The notes below the pieces were generated by a model. That model saw only the letters and a program-made list of their open reading frames with translations. It was not told the DNA's origin and ran no database searches. A DNA stretch of 64,000 nt from Metellina segmentata (lineage: Eukaryota; Arthropoda; Arachnida; Araneae; Tetragnathidae): NCBI GenBank assembly GCA_947359465.1, contig OX375879.1:89503578-89567577 (forward strand). The letters run 5' to 3'. Below, piece by piece: positions 33,630 through 44,807 of this stretch (position 1 is the stretch's first letter; each line of letters opens with the position of its first letter). A program made the position numbers and the translations under genes.

Positions 33630-34896
33630 GGTGCCTGCCTACCTATAAAACCGTATTTGTGGAGAAAAATACGATTTTTTAATTTTGCCTAACTTTGAAA
33701 GTATAGTTTCTTAGCTTTCCAAATCAGTTTAGATTTTGTTTCTATCTTTCTTAGAACTCTAGTTTCTGAACTTTTAATATTAGTATGTTGACAGATTTTC
33801 AAACCGTAAGTAGTGTTCTGCTAACGGAAGTGGGACGAAAAACCGCCATAGAATATTAAAATTTGTTCGTTCACATTGAATATTTAAAAAATGGTTAAGT
33901 AATTGTTTAATTAAGTTTTTTTAGTAAGATTTGTTAGAGAAATGTCTCCACGGCAAAACTCAAAACGTCAACGAGTGTTTCAATGGCGTAATTTGGCAAC
34001 GAGTGCCAAAAGAGGTGTTTGTCAGCCTCAAAACTGTTAAGTTAGGAGCCTATGATGCCATAATTCAATTTAACGATGGTTTTAAAGGTTGCCTAAATGT
34101 TTTCAATAGGCTTAATTTGACAAATCTTGGGTGTTTTATAGTAGAAGGCTATAGACACTTGGACGGCTTGCGGATTCGAGATTCGAAGAATCATTCCACC
34201 CTTGTTGCAATGAAACGCAGGAAACTTTTAAAAGCCATTCGGAAGAAAAAAACATCAGTTTTCAATGACCAAGAAGGTGACCTTTACAAATCAGGAGCTT
34301 TTTAGTGTCAGGTTTTTCATCTAATGTGTAAGTGTAGAAGTTTTTATTTTATTTTATGCTTTTTCTAAAAATCAGATTTATTATATTTTGCTCTTCCGCA
34401 CAACATCATAACTCATAACATTATTCTTCAAATAATTTTAATCTTTGGTAGAATATTGTAAAGGGTTCAATTCAGGTAACCTACCTTTATTTTAATTGTT
34501 TATGCATTATTTTTTAGTTTTTTGATTACATAAGTATAGAGTTGTAATCATTTTTTAAGATTTTTTTCTATGTCGAAAGGTTTATTTGCATAAACATTTT
34601 TAATACAAAATATTTCAGTTATAAAATGGGTTCAGATCCCAGAAGAGGGTTTTGATAACACAATACAATTTACAAAAATAGAATATCTTAATTTGAATTT
34701 GAGTTTTGTTGTTTTGCTTAGTTGTTAATTTGAGATTTCTTGTTTATTTTTAGCAAAAAATGAAAATTAAAAAAACATATATAGGTATTTTATATATTAT
34801 TCATAGTTTTTAGATGTATTTGATAGTATAATGCACACAACAAGTCAATTTTTGAAATATTAAAAAAAAAAAGGTCTCCGAACGTAGACAGGCACC
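33630..34896 (+). mobile_element. TTAA-flanked DNA transposon (Kolobok-like), 1267 bp
   Basis: The termini GGTGCCTGCCTAC and GTAGACAGGCACC are inverted repeats with one mismatch, flanked on both sides by TTAA (33626-33629 and 34897-34900). Kolobok and piggyBac both duplicate TTAA; the GG start and the type of transposase fragment inside favour Kolobok. Only one transposase segment remains, so the copy is internally deleted. Confidence 0.78.
33931..34305 (+). pseudogene. Transposase C-terminal fragment in the TTAA element
   Basis: A frame of 124 codons opens with LEKCLHGKTQNVNECFNGVI, followed by W-x-R-x-PK-x-VFV and then YDAIIQFNDG. This order (CLHG-x-TQN-x-NE-x-x-N, W, P-K-x-x-F/Y-V, V/I-x-x-FN-D-G) is what I recall from arthropod proteins annotated with a Mutator-like transposase domain. 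A basic stretch (RRKLLKAIRKKK, about residues 91-102) and the end GDLYKSGAF are also as in that group. No ATG starts the frame; a T-rich tract ending in AG lies just upstream, so this may once have been a 3' exon. The N-terminal part and catalytic residues are missing. Confidence 0.68.
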
Positions 34897-34975
34897 TTAA
34901 CAAAATTAAAAATGTCATGGTCCATATTAATTTAGCCTATTATATTGATCCCGAGATTACATCCGTGGCAATGGT

Positions 34976-35052
34976 ACGAGATTGATCCCCCGCACCATCG
35001 CCCATAACCCAATATTACTCCAGTGTGACATAAATTGAACGAACTACCTATC
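34976..35052 (+). mobile_element. SINE subfamily B, 3' fragment
   Basis: GATTGATCCCCCGCACCATC, then CCAGTGTGACATAAATTGAA and the tail CTACCTATCTT. Confidence 0.7.
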
Positions 35053-35193
35053 TTAAAATGAAATAAAGTATTGAAATTCGGTATTTTACCAATGCAATAA
35101 ATACATTTTTCGTAATTTATGGCACTATGATCATCTGGCCAAGCAATATTTTCTGTCACGTCAAAGGCATACACACGTACGAACAGTTTTAAT

Positions 35194-35523
35194 TGTAATT
35201 TGTAATATTTAATTAAAGTCGTACTAGAGCAGCACAACGGGTTATTGACGACGGTCCGGGATCAATCCCTTAAGGAAATATTCGATACAACATCACGTAA
35301 TTTGAACCATGGTCAGATGACGAGGCAACACCTGAGCTGGCACCCCACTCTCCAAACTTCCACACTAATGAAACGTGAGGACTTTCAGTTACGACAGATT
35401 TAAGGTGCATCAGTCGCATCTACACCAAACGCTTACAAACATCCATGCACTGATCCGGATTCGAACCAGAAACCTTCCGATCTTGAGGCTAATACCTTAA
35501 CCACCAGACCGGTTGGTCGGCAA
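35194..35523 (-). mobile_element. SINE subfamily A, full length
   Basis: A complete A copy. The minus strand begins GCCGACCAACCGGTCTGGTG, has GGTTCGAATCCGGATCAGTG as its B box, and ends with CTAGTACGACTTTAATTAAA. A perfect 12-bp target duplication AACAGTTTTAAT (35182-35193 and 35524-35535) defines the ends, giving a unit of 330 bp. Confidence 0.95.
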
Positions 35524-35572
35524 AACAGTTTTAATGATACAAAAAAAATAAAAACAGTGTTGTGACATGAAC

Positions 35573-35640
35573 CGAACTTGCGCTGCCTACAGCTCTCAGA
35601 CTGCTAGAACAGTGAGAAAAGCTACGAGTCACGTCGGTCC
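35573..35640 (-). mobile_element. SINE class D, head fragment
   Basis: Minus strand: TTCTCACTGTTCTAGCAGTC, GAGAGCTGTAGGCAGCGCAA and GTTCGGTTCATGTCAC, resembling the head region at 53046. Confidence 0.5.
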
Positions 35641-37825
35641 CGTAAATCGGTGAATTTAGACAATTTGACAGAAACTATTTTTTTTTTACGTTTTAACGCT
35701 ATTTAAAAAAATATTCGGCCAATTTTGTTCCATTGTCAACCGTTTTATTCATTTGACATGAAATCCTACGGAAAATTTCAAAACCCTGCACAAGTGCCCA
35801 TATGACGTGAAACCAAGCAAATCAATTTACTCTCAACGCAATGATATTAATTGAAATATCAGTGGTAAATGTTATCACCAATAGTCTACTAATTTACATA
35901 AAATATATAATCAGAACTTTCCCTTACTGTTAATGTTCTGTCTTATAATTATATTCTCTATTACAAATTACATATGTATAGTAATTACATAATTATAGTA
36001 TTGACTAGTACACATGACGTAAGGATATTTTGTTAGATTTGTTTGCTATCGTTTCAAACCCGAAACAATCGTAGTGTTGCCGACTAGTACATTCAATACT
36101 TGTCATGATTGAATAACAACTGTCAGTACCTTAATTTTTAATATAACTTTACTAAGAATAAAAACCTACTACACGATACTTAAAATATTCAGACGCCAGT
36201 ACCTATTTCTTGTTTAACCTACCACACATATAATTAAAGGTACCGATACTTAATTATTTGTTCAGAACTAAATTCTACTTAAACGACTGTGTAGTAAACA
36301 TTTCAGTATTCTCACAATAACCATACATTATATATTAGATTTTACAATGTTAATAGCATGATTGCAACTATTATAATCAAGTTCTTGAAAAAGTTCATTG
36401 CACTCACCTTTAGCGACTACTGTCAGCCAAGCAAAAACCAGCCTTCGCCCAAACACAACTTGTGAAGACGGGGTGACGAGAAATCTCTCGTCTCTCTTCA
36501 GTATGCTCAAATCAAAATAAACCAGCTGCAGAACCACGTCATCCAGGTGGATGTAGTGAAGGGGGTGCGAAGGTAAGGGCCCCCAAGTCTATGAAGCCGT
36601 GAAAGTGGACAGCGAAGTTAGGCGGGGAATTGCAACGCTTTTCAACGCAATTCGCACTCCTTTGGCGAGAGTTTTTTTAAGACTGAGATTTTATGCAAAA
36701 AATTAATTTCCTTTTTTTTTAGTCGCCAACTACCTATTTTGTAAAACACGTTTAGAAACTCGGAATCGAACAACGTTGATAGCGATTTTTTTAATATTAA
36801 AGCCTCTGAACTTTCAAAAGCAGTTTTAGGGTTTCACAAATTAAAATTTCGTGCAAAAATATTGTTTTTGAAATTTAAATGATTTTTTAAATGTTGCGAT
36901 CGATTTTTTTAATTATTATACTTGGATTTACATGACCTTTTTGAGAATTCTTTATAGTTCTTAACTTCTTAGAAAGTCTTCTTAACTTCTTAACTATTAG
37001 AAACAACAAATATTAACCTCTTTGGTGTTCATTTAAATATAAATTTTTCAGCATTAGTTTTGCAAGTTCCATGTAATTTAATATACGCTACTTCACTCAA
37101 GTGCAATTTTGAGCTAAAATATTTCGTTAATGTATATAATATCAACATCATATCTAGTCTTTTTTGCATAAAATTTTTTATCGAAAATATAGAAAGTAAA
37201 TAAGTTTTTAATTTGTATTTTACTTTTGTTGCGTTCATTCTAAATATCAATTGCTTATATGGATTACGATATGATTTAACATTAATCGACAGTAAAATAC
37301 TCATATTGTTGTAAAATAGAATTCTCATTAATAAGTAACATTGGCGGAGTGTGAAAATTTATTTGCGGTGATAAACATTCGCCAACTTTTCAATTACAAA
37401 AATTATTCTTTTCGAGCTAAAAGTTTTAGTTGTATTGCTCAAATACCTATAAACAAAATTATTCTCACTGAAATGTATCATAGTTTTTTAATTTGTGATT
37501 GAATATTTCTAGATTTAAATGTTTTCTCAGAATACAAAAATATAAACTATTTTTTCATAATTTTGTTTCAGAAAAGTATGTAAATTCAAACTTTGTCATA
37601 ACTTTTTCGAGAGTTCAATGTGTCTGATTATCGTTAAAAAAGCGAGAACTAAAAATCAATGTGATTCAACATTTTTTTACAATAAATTTTTTTATTATTA
37701 ACGTACTGTGATTCGATGATTAGTCGCGCTCCAATATACACAATTGTATACCTTGTTAATTTAAAACCTAAACTAGAACTGCCTACTGAACCAGTAGTGT
37801 AATGTTGCTTTTACCACATAACACA
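35641..37825. other. No confirmed gene; one exon-like patch
   Basis: Mostly AT-rich. A GC-richer patch at 36410-36610 holds a minus-strand open stretch ending at a perfect donor-like AAG|GTGAGT (junction near 36418). The open stretch lacks an in-frame ATG and no domain is recognisable. Confidence 0.4.
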
Positions 37826-38090
37826 TCGCACCCCTGCAAGAAAAGTGACACAACTCAAAATTTCAGAATCAGAAAAAACATCAACTTAAAAAGGATACTA
37901 TAAAACTTATATTGAAATAGTATAAGCTTCTTTTGAATTTTATGTAAGTATTTTCGGTGGTAACTTCCATTATATTCTAATCTATAGAATTGTTATGTAA
38001 CACGCTGGGACACCTCATACATCTTTTTCAATGACATAACATCAAAATTTTTATTTTTTGACTCGTGTCACTTTTCTTGCCGGGGTGTGA
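37826..38090. mobile_element. MITE family with TCACACCCCGGC ends, copy 2
   Basis: Left end TCGCACCCCTGCAAGAAAAG and right end CTTTTCTTGCCGGGGTGTGA are near-perfect inverted repeats. It is 265 bp long and collinear with 30329-30575. No clear target duplication, so no superfamily is assigned. Confidence 0.87.
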
Positions 38091-39764
38091 CATGAAAAAA
38101 TAACACACATATAAATTGGTTGGAATAATCCACTTGTGGGCTTTACTTGGCAGACTTTACTTGTCAGGAAGGAAAAAATAGTTTACTATAACTACAAGGC
38201 ACGTGGGGAAGATTGTAGTTTTTTGATGCGCTTATTTATCAATAACTGTCAACGAAGTATATTTAAAATACGGAACCAGTTTTCAAAATGTTTTTCATAC
38301 CAGATATTGAACTTGCAGTAAACATTTAGTTCCGATCTAATTAACTCCTGTGTATAATGCTAAAAAAAGGGTTGTGATGAATTAAAGCAGGAAAAACCTC
38401 CAATCTTACAACAGCAGCGAATGGCTGTGACAAGTCCATCTAGCCGGATAGTTTTCGTGAGCGACTGAACTTGATTGATTCATCAACCGCCACAGACTCA
38501 TTTTGTGATGGATCCGGGATGATTCAATCGACATCGAACGGAAGGCGCAAAGGGTGGAGAGTCCAGAATCAATAAACCCAAACGACTCAATTTTACACCA
38601 TTCGGCTTGAACTACACCTCTGGTCCATTACCGCCCCTTCTTCTACTCCGGACCCAAACAACTGTTTATATAGGTGGGTGAGTCACGGCCAAAGTACCAA
38701 CCGATGTCCAGCTTCTCAGGCCTGTTTTCCCATAGAAATGTCTCCGTAATTATAGTAATGGGAAAGCGAGGCTAACTCATGCAGAGCGAGCTGACCAATG
38801 GTCATCCACAAATCAGCCCCCGCGACTCCGGAGCCATTATAACGGGTCTCTGTGGACTGCTGACCGCTGGCCGGAGACACTGACCGACCGGCACGCGCGC
38901 CCTTACCCTTTTTCCGGAGAGTTCTGGATTTGCAGTGGTAGTAAAAACCTCCCGCTGACCTGCAGCCCATTTAGAGCATTGCTCATTTTGACTGGGTCCT
39001 ATCCACTTTTAGGCCCGTCAATCTACACTACTGGACTGTTACATAATAACATTTTTTGGTTTTGTATGTGATTAAACGGTCAATTTTTGGTTTTGTATGT
39101 CACTCTGTCGTCATTTTTTTAATAGCAAACTTGAGAAAAATAGTATAGTATCAGTAATATAAAAATTTAAAATCGTAGTAAAAAAATGTCCTGAGAAGCC
39201 CTTAAGCCCCCTAATTTAGTTGCCCAAGTGCGAAATGAATCGGCGAAAACATAAAATGTTCTAATTAAATAATAAATAGGACGAAATTTGAATTTTAAAA
39301 AGCTAAAGATTTAATGTTTTCTCTTTTCATGACAATCTAGAAATCATAGATTCCGATGATTTTCTTTCATAGTTGCCAGACTATCGCCAAAACTACGATA
39401 TTGGAATTTTTTTGAAAATTTTCTACCTAACTATAATTTTTCCGTCTATATTGTTTGTTTAAAAAGGGACTAAATTTTTGTTTACCTTTGGTGAATTTAT
39501 AAAAAAATGTCACCAAAATTTTGGAAATAGCAGCTTTTGAGACGATTTTGCTATAAAGGATAGTAGCCGAGGAAGAAAAATAGTAACAAAACGTCGCGTG
39601 TGGCAGCCTTGTACAGAAGTATTATCGCATTCTGTAAAGTGTTTAAATAATTAAAATGTCACATAAAATGCTAGTAGCAAGTTTGTATTAATTATAATTT
39701 GGGTCCTATTCTCTCCCTCTCCCTCTCGAACCACGTCCTATTCTTTCTCTCTTTCCCTCTCTCT
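38091..39764. other. No gene; GC-richer block 38390-38990
   Basis: The GC-richer block carries an 84-codon minus frame (38716-38970) that is basic and without a domain. It could be an unrecognised promoter, untranslated exon or old repeat. The rest is AT-rich, with a pyrimidine tract at 39712-39770. Confidence 0.4.
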
Positions 39765-39997
39765 CACATAAGGCATTTTCCAAGGTCAGCTTTTTTTATG
39801 AATTTAATTAGGTTTTTTATTCCCATAATTCAAGTTTCTATCTATGCGATCGTTGAAGTAGAGTGAAAATTTCAACCGATTTCAAATCAGCGTAAAATTC
39901 TACGATAGAGAATTGAATTAGGGGGAAAAAACATAATTTAATGTATAAGAAAAGCTGACCTTAAAAAACGGGCGTTAGAAAACGCCTCATGTGAACA
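39765..39997. mobile_element. Probable MITE, about 235 bp
   Basis: Left CACATAAGGCATTTTC and AAGGTCAGCTTTTTTTAT are mirrored at the right by AAAAGCTGACCTT and GAAAACGCCTCATGTG. The right arm has an extra 16 bp between the two parts. The target duplication is not clear. Confidence 0.6.
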
Positions 39998-40106
39998 GGG
40001 CTTTAGTACTGATACAGTGATTGTAAGACTTGTAAATACAACATTATTTAGGTGGGGTCATCATTCTTCATATTTAATTTTTACAGAGGTATGATAAGAT
40101 AATTTT

Positions 40107-40218
40107 AATTAACGTCGTACTAGAGTAACACAACAGGCTATTGACTAAGGTTCAGGATCAACCTTGAAGGAAAGATCCGAAGACAACACCACGTAATTTT
40201 AAACCACGGCCAGATGAC
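40107..40218 (-). mobile_element. SINE subfamily A, 5'-truncated
   Basis: 3' end and half of the core. A possible 8-bp duplication ATAATTTT lies at 40099-40106 and 40219-40226. Confidence 0.8.
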
Positions 40219-40460
40219 ATAATTTTGACAGAGGAAGTAAGTGAAATAAACTCTGTTTTAGATACGTTTTTGTTGTTGTGTCCGGAAACTTTTCGGAAAA
40301 GCATGTAAGGTGTTACGTGATAATGGTGCCTGTCGCCATGACATTTGTCTACCTCTAAGACCTTCATCAGTTCGAATCTCGGTTTGTAAGCATACGGATT
40401 ATCCCTGTCAAGTGTATTAGCGTTTTATCTATTGGGTGCTAACCGTCACGAAAAGTCTGC

Positions 40461-40788
40461 GCCGACCAACCGGTATAGTGGTTAAAGTGTTAGCCTCTAG
40501 ATCGGAAGGTTCCTGGTTCGAATTCGGGTCAGAGCATGGATGTTTGTAAGAGTATGGTGTATAGACGGATGATGCACCTTAAATCTGTCGGGGCCGAAAG
40601 TCCTCACGTTGAGTTTGTGTGGAAGTTTGGAGAGTGGGGTGCCAGCTCAGGTGTTGCTTCGTCATCTGATCGTGGTTCAAAATTACGAGGTGTTGTCCTC
40701 GGATCTTTCCCTTAGGGGATTGATCCCGGGTCGTCGTCAATAGCCCGTTGTGTTGCTCTAGCACATTAATTAAAAATTACCAATTACC
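40461..40788 (+). mobile_element. SINE subfamily A, full length
   Basis: A good reference copy. GCCGACCAACCGGTATAGTG (A-box region) is followed by GGTTCGAATTCGGGTCAG (B box), TGTTTGTAAGAGTATGGTGT (A linker) and CCGAAAGTCCTCACGTTGAG (A-type core). Then come TTAGGGGATTGATCCCGG, CGTCGTCAATAGCCCGTTG and the tail ATTACCAATTACC. The head is tRNA-like, with internal A and B boxes that would drive RNA polymerase III. Confidence 0.95.
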
Positions 40789-40799
40789 TAATATTTACA

Positions 40800-41095
40800 A
40801 AGGGCCATGGTGGCACGGTTGGACGTGTAACGGATTAGCAACCAGAGTGTTGAGAGTTTGAATCCAACAAACACCGTCGTGTATAAAGAGGGCTAGTGCA
40901 CGGTATATCTGTCGTGGCCTCAAAGAGGAGAGTGGGGTACCAACTCAAGTGTCGTCATCAAACACAAAAAAAAAAACCTGGTTCAAAATTACGCGTTGCC
41001 TTCAGTTCTTTTCCTTGAGCTATGATCCCGTACCGTCGTCAATAGCCCGTTGTGTTGCTACAGTACGACGTTAATTAAATACTTACCTTTTTACG
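40800..41095 (+). mobile_element. SINE subfamily B, full length
   Basis: Head GGGCCATGGTGGCACGGTTG, GTTTGAATCCAACAAACACC as its B box, a B-type core with an internal deletion after GTCGTGGCCTCAAA, and the tail TACTTACC. An 11-bp duplication TAAT(A/G)TTTACA (40789-40799 and 41096-41106, one mismatch) flanks it; the left copy adjoins the tail of the preceding SINE A. Confidence 0.9.
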
Positions 41096-41111
41096 TAATG
41101 TTTACAGACAA

Positions 41112-41312
41112 AAACCTTCGTGTACACCGGGACTAGTAAACGTTAAACCTGGTGTTTGGAAAGTGGGGTGCCAGCATAAGTGTTTATCTCGTCATCTGAC
41201 CATGTTACAAAATTACGTGCTGTTGTCTTCGGATTTTTCCCTTCGGGACTGAACCCGGAACGATATCCCGTTGTGTCGCTCCAGTTCGATGTTACCTACC
41301 TTTCTACTATTT
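41112..41312 (+). mobile_element. SINE subfamily B, 5'-truncated
   Basis: Starts in the B linker (ACCTTCGTGTACACCGGGAC), lacks part of the core, and ends GCTCCAGTTCGATGTTACCT with a CTACC-type tail. Confidence 0.85.
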
Positions 41313-41378
41313 ACATAAATCCTGATTCCCTTCAATTTGTCCCATTTTATAACAAAGACTACTTAAACTAAAATTTAG

Positions 41379-41616
41379 GTAATTTTAAATTAACGTCGTA
41401 CCAGAAAAACACAACGGTCTATTGACGACGGTCCGGGATCAATCCTTAAAGGGAAAGATACGAGGACAACACCTCGTAACTTTTACATCTAAGCTGGCAC
41501 CCCACTCTCCAAACTTCCACACCAACCAAACGTGAGGACTTTTGGCCATGACAGATTTAAGGTGCACCAGCCGCCTGTACACCATACGCTTACAAATATC
41601 CATGCCTGAACCCGGA
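41379..41616 (-). mobile_element. SINE subfamily A, truncated in the B box
   Basis: Ends within the tRNA-like head just past CCGGGTTCAGGC. A perfect 14-bp target duplication AAACTAAAATTTAG (41365-41378 and 41617-41630) shows this was the inserted length; about 35 bp of inner core is missing. Confidence 0.95.
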
Positions 41617-41630
41617 AAACTAAAATTTAG

Positions 41631-42380
41631 ATGTTTGCTTAAAAGATTAATTACGTAAATAACTTTAGCTTGAAATAACCTCGTTGTCTCGATCGTCGTT
41701 TAATTCAAAATGAGTATTACGTGAAAAACTCATGGAAGTAGGAAAGGTAGATCCTTGGAAAAACCTAATCAAATCAAACAGCTGCTTGTGTATACCGAAC
41801 AAAAACTTTATTACTGAATCGACATAACTGCCCCTGATTTCTTAGTAAGAAGATTGAGATGTCGTTTCGTTCTAGAGCATTTTTTTTTCGTTTCACGAGA
41901 GCAAATTATACTGCTTGATAAGAACAATCCGCAATATGTCAGTGTTTTCATTATTTCCCTCTCTATAGCACTTTTATGTATTTTTTAAGTATAACAAAAT
42001 ACTGATAATGTATGACTTCTAGAGAAGAGTTTTCTGATGTATTACTACTTTTATTTTATTTTACGCTTCTTTCTTCAAAATCAAGTTTCTCGTTCTTCAC
42101 TTTTGAGATGCGAATTGCGTTTTGATTTGCATATTGAAACTGATATTAACTATGATTCTAAATGTTCTCATTTGCAGTCTGATTAGGATAGGTGGCCTGT
42201 CATGCGACGGGTGAGTAACAAAATTTATGTATTTTGGTCAAACTCCGTTTATATATTTTTACACCACAATCTGTCAACTTACTTTGCTTTCGCATGATAT
42301 TTTTTGAGCAATACTGGTAAAACAGTATTATTGGAAAACTTAATTTTTGATAAACACTGCTAAAACAAAGAGCTGTCTAC
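41631..42380. other. No gene seen
   Basis: AT-rich. A scrap at 42300-42320 (AGCAATACTGGTAAAACAGT) resembles the Helitron-like family. Confidence 0.5.
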
Positions 42381-42382
42381 GG

Positions 42383-42575
42383 CAATCGTTTTATACTCAA
42401 TGTTATTTCCATGGCGATTTCGAATCTAATGATTTTGGATATTTCCTATTTCATTTGGCTCGTGACATCACACAAACATCGAAACAATTAAAAACTTCGC
42501 CTACTCATGACGTCATACAACCAATCAAAACTTTAATAGCCACGAAAACAGCGGAATCCAGAATTTTATTCAAAC
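42383..42575 (+). repeat. Dispersed repeat with TGACGTCA, copy 2
   Basis: Collinear with 13800-13990, with scattered differences. The frame at 42347-42580 is a reading of this repeat and is not conserved as protein in the other copy. Confidence 0.8.
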
Positions 42576-42589
42576 AGTGAACGTAGAAT

Positions 42590-42896
42590 TACGGCTGTAG
42601 CCTAGTGGAAAGGATCGTAAATGAGCAACCGGAGTTCGAAAGTCAATACAATCAAAGACCTCCGTGTATATGTGGGCTGGTCCAGGTTAAATCTGTCGTG
42701 GCTTCAAATTTCCTCATGATGCCGTGGTATAGAGGTTTGGAGAGTGGGGTACGAGCACCAGTGTTTGCCTCATCATCTGAGTGGTTCAAAATTACGAGGT
42801 GTTCTCGGATATTTCCCTTCGGTATCGATCCTGAAATGACGCCAATGCTCCAATGACCCGTTGTGTTGCTCTAGTGCAACAAATTCAACTAACTAC
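42590..42896 (+). mobile_element. SINE subfamily B, full length
   Basis: ACGGCTGTAGCCTAGTGGAA (A-box region), GGAGTTCGAAAGTC as its B box, linker CAAAGACCTCCGTGTATATG, B-type core and the tail CAACTAACTACATC. Confidence 0.9.
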
Positions 42897-42899
42897 ATC

Positions 42900-43691
42900 T
42901 TTGCATGAAGGTTAGATTTCTTTTTGATGAATACACATTTGTTAGGTATCATATTTTCCTTCCGTTTTCTCAGAACTGTCGTCTTACGTGTTGCACTTCT
43001 AAGTCGACGACCTATAAATATTAAAAAAAAATAGTTATGCGATAGCTCGCCAACCCTAGTAGTCGTGATACAACTTCGAAAGTGAGACCACAAACACTTG
43101 GGGTTGGGAGAGTCCCCCAAAAATTTCGCCTCCGCAACGCCATAAACTCGCTGGTGATTTCCAGTTACATCTGCAAGAGTTCTGCTTCAGTACCTCTCTG
43201 AGATGACCGGTCGAATCAGGACTTGCTGCAAGGAATAGCTCTCCAGAATGAGGTACACGAAAAACAAATTACAGTGAGAATGGCCCACCTCCCAGGCTTG
43301 CACAAGCGCTAAAGGAAGAGGAGGAAATTAAGAGCCTGTTTTGAGCACTGCGAGGGAATAAAAACACTTCAGTGGCTAGAGTATTCTCGATGAGTTATAG
43401 CGGTAATAGACACTTCCTTCTTTCAAGAGATGCTGCGGAGAGTTCTGAGCTTCTACAACTACTGCGGACTGATTGGTCCTTTTGATGATGGTGGTTGTAG
43501 TTGAGATATTTTTCAACTATTTCATTCGGGGCCATTGAAGGTCGCGGTTTTTGAGTTTGTTGCACCAATGTTTCACTAATGGATTTTTGATTTATAAAGA
43601 TTGTATTGCGTGAGGGAATGGGTTTTCAAAGGGTGTTGTTGTTGTATGTTGTTTTATGGCACAAGTCCTTGCTGCTCCAGATACAAGACAT
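42900..43691. other. No gene seen
   Basis: Moderate GC with no recognisable coding. Its right end is the target of the SINE that follows. Confidence 0.5.
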
Positions 43692-43905
43692 GTTTTCCCC
43701 AATGGCGGGCACATATGAACTTAATCATTGGCCCCTACAAGGTCGGAAGTGATGGCCACTTGTGAAGGAGCACCCAGTTTGAGGACCATCATTGCCCCTA
43801 AGAAAGAAAAGCACAATTTTACATCTATGCCATGATCCAGGATTCGAACTAGGAACCTTCCAATTTAGAGGCCAACACCTTAACCACTAGACCGGTTGGT
43901 CGGCC
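43692..43905 (-). mobile_element. SINE with A-type head on an unrelated body
   Basis: The minus strand starts GGCCGACCAACCGGTCTAGT, with AAGGTGTTGGCCTCTAAATT and GGTTCGAATCCTGGATCATG: the same tRNA-like head as subfamily A. The following 140 bp match neither the A/B core nor class D. A perfect 11-bp target duplication ATACAAGACAT (43681-43691 and 43906-43916) bounds the 214-bp unit, so it moved as one piece. The 3' end (CATTGGGGAAAAC) lacks the ATTACC tail. Confidence 0.85.
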
Positions 43906-44007
43906 ATACAAGACATATAATGTCCAGTAATGGACACGCATGCAAAAAATAATAATTTTACTGTAGAGAAGATAGAAACACGCCCACGGTGTAATTGAAC
44001 TTCAAAA

Positions 44008-44294
44008 GGTAATGTAAATGGTAATGTTTAGTTAACGTCGTACTAGAGCAACACAGCGAGCTAATGACGACGGTCCGGGATCAATCCCTTAAGTGAAAGA
44101 TCCAAGGACAATACCTCGTGATTTTGAACCACGATCAGATGACGAAGCAACACCTGAGATGGCACCCCACTCTCCAAACTTCCACACCAACCCAACGTGA
44201 GGACTTTCGGCCACGACAGATTTAAGGTGCATCAGCGGCCTCTGCACCATATGCTGACAAACATCCACGACCGGATCCAGATTAAAGCCAGGAA
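44008..44294 (-). mobile_element. SINE subfamily A, truncated in the head
   Basis: Ends at the decayed B box (GGCTTTAATCTGGATCCGG). The tail is ATTACCATTTACATTACC. A perfect 11-bp duplication GAACTTCAAAA lies at 43997-44007 and 44295-44305. Confidence 0.93.
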
Positions 44295-44330
44295 GAACTT
44301 CAAAAAGAAGGACTTAAAGTAAGACATGCA

Positions 44331-44624
44331 TAGGTATTTAATAAAACGACGCACTGGAACAACATAGCGGGCTTTGGCGACGGTGTGGGATAGATCCAAG
44401 GACAGCAACACGTTCTTTAGAACTACGGTCAGATGACGAGGTCACACCTGAGATGGCACTTAGCTCTCCAAACTTCCACACCACGCCAACGTGAGGACAT
44501 TCGAAGCCACGATAAATTTAAGGTGCACGAGCCCACTTTGTACCTGATGATCTTTGACTGAATTCGAATTTACAACCCTCCAGTTGCTAGTCCGTTACTT
44601 TTTCAACCGGGCTACCGGCTACCC
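44331..44624 (-). mobile_element. SINE subfamily B, full length
   Basis: Minus strand: AGCCGGTAGCCCGGTTGAAA (A-box region), GTAAATTCGAATTCAGTCAA (B box), core with ATTCGAAGCCACG, and CGTTTTATTAAATACCTATG at the 3' end. Confidence 0.9.
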
Positions 44625-44807
44625 ACCAGGCTCTAATGCAAGATCGAACAGTGAGCTTTTGATTCGATGATCGTACCTGAAATCGTTTTATATGTGGGTG
44701 TTAATCCGTTTTTGTAATTTCAGTGTTTGTTTAAACCTTTCCAAAATGCTCCAGGCTTCAACACTTTTAAGTCATATGATTCAAATTACCAATTACCAAA
44801 ATAAGAC

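Noticed and set aside
35194..35523. tRNA gene candidate at the GGTTCGAATCC sites
   Set aside because: These are tRNA-like heads of SINEs, continuous with the core and flanked by target duplications; none folds as a free-standing tRNA with a proper 3' end.
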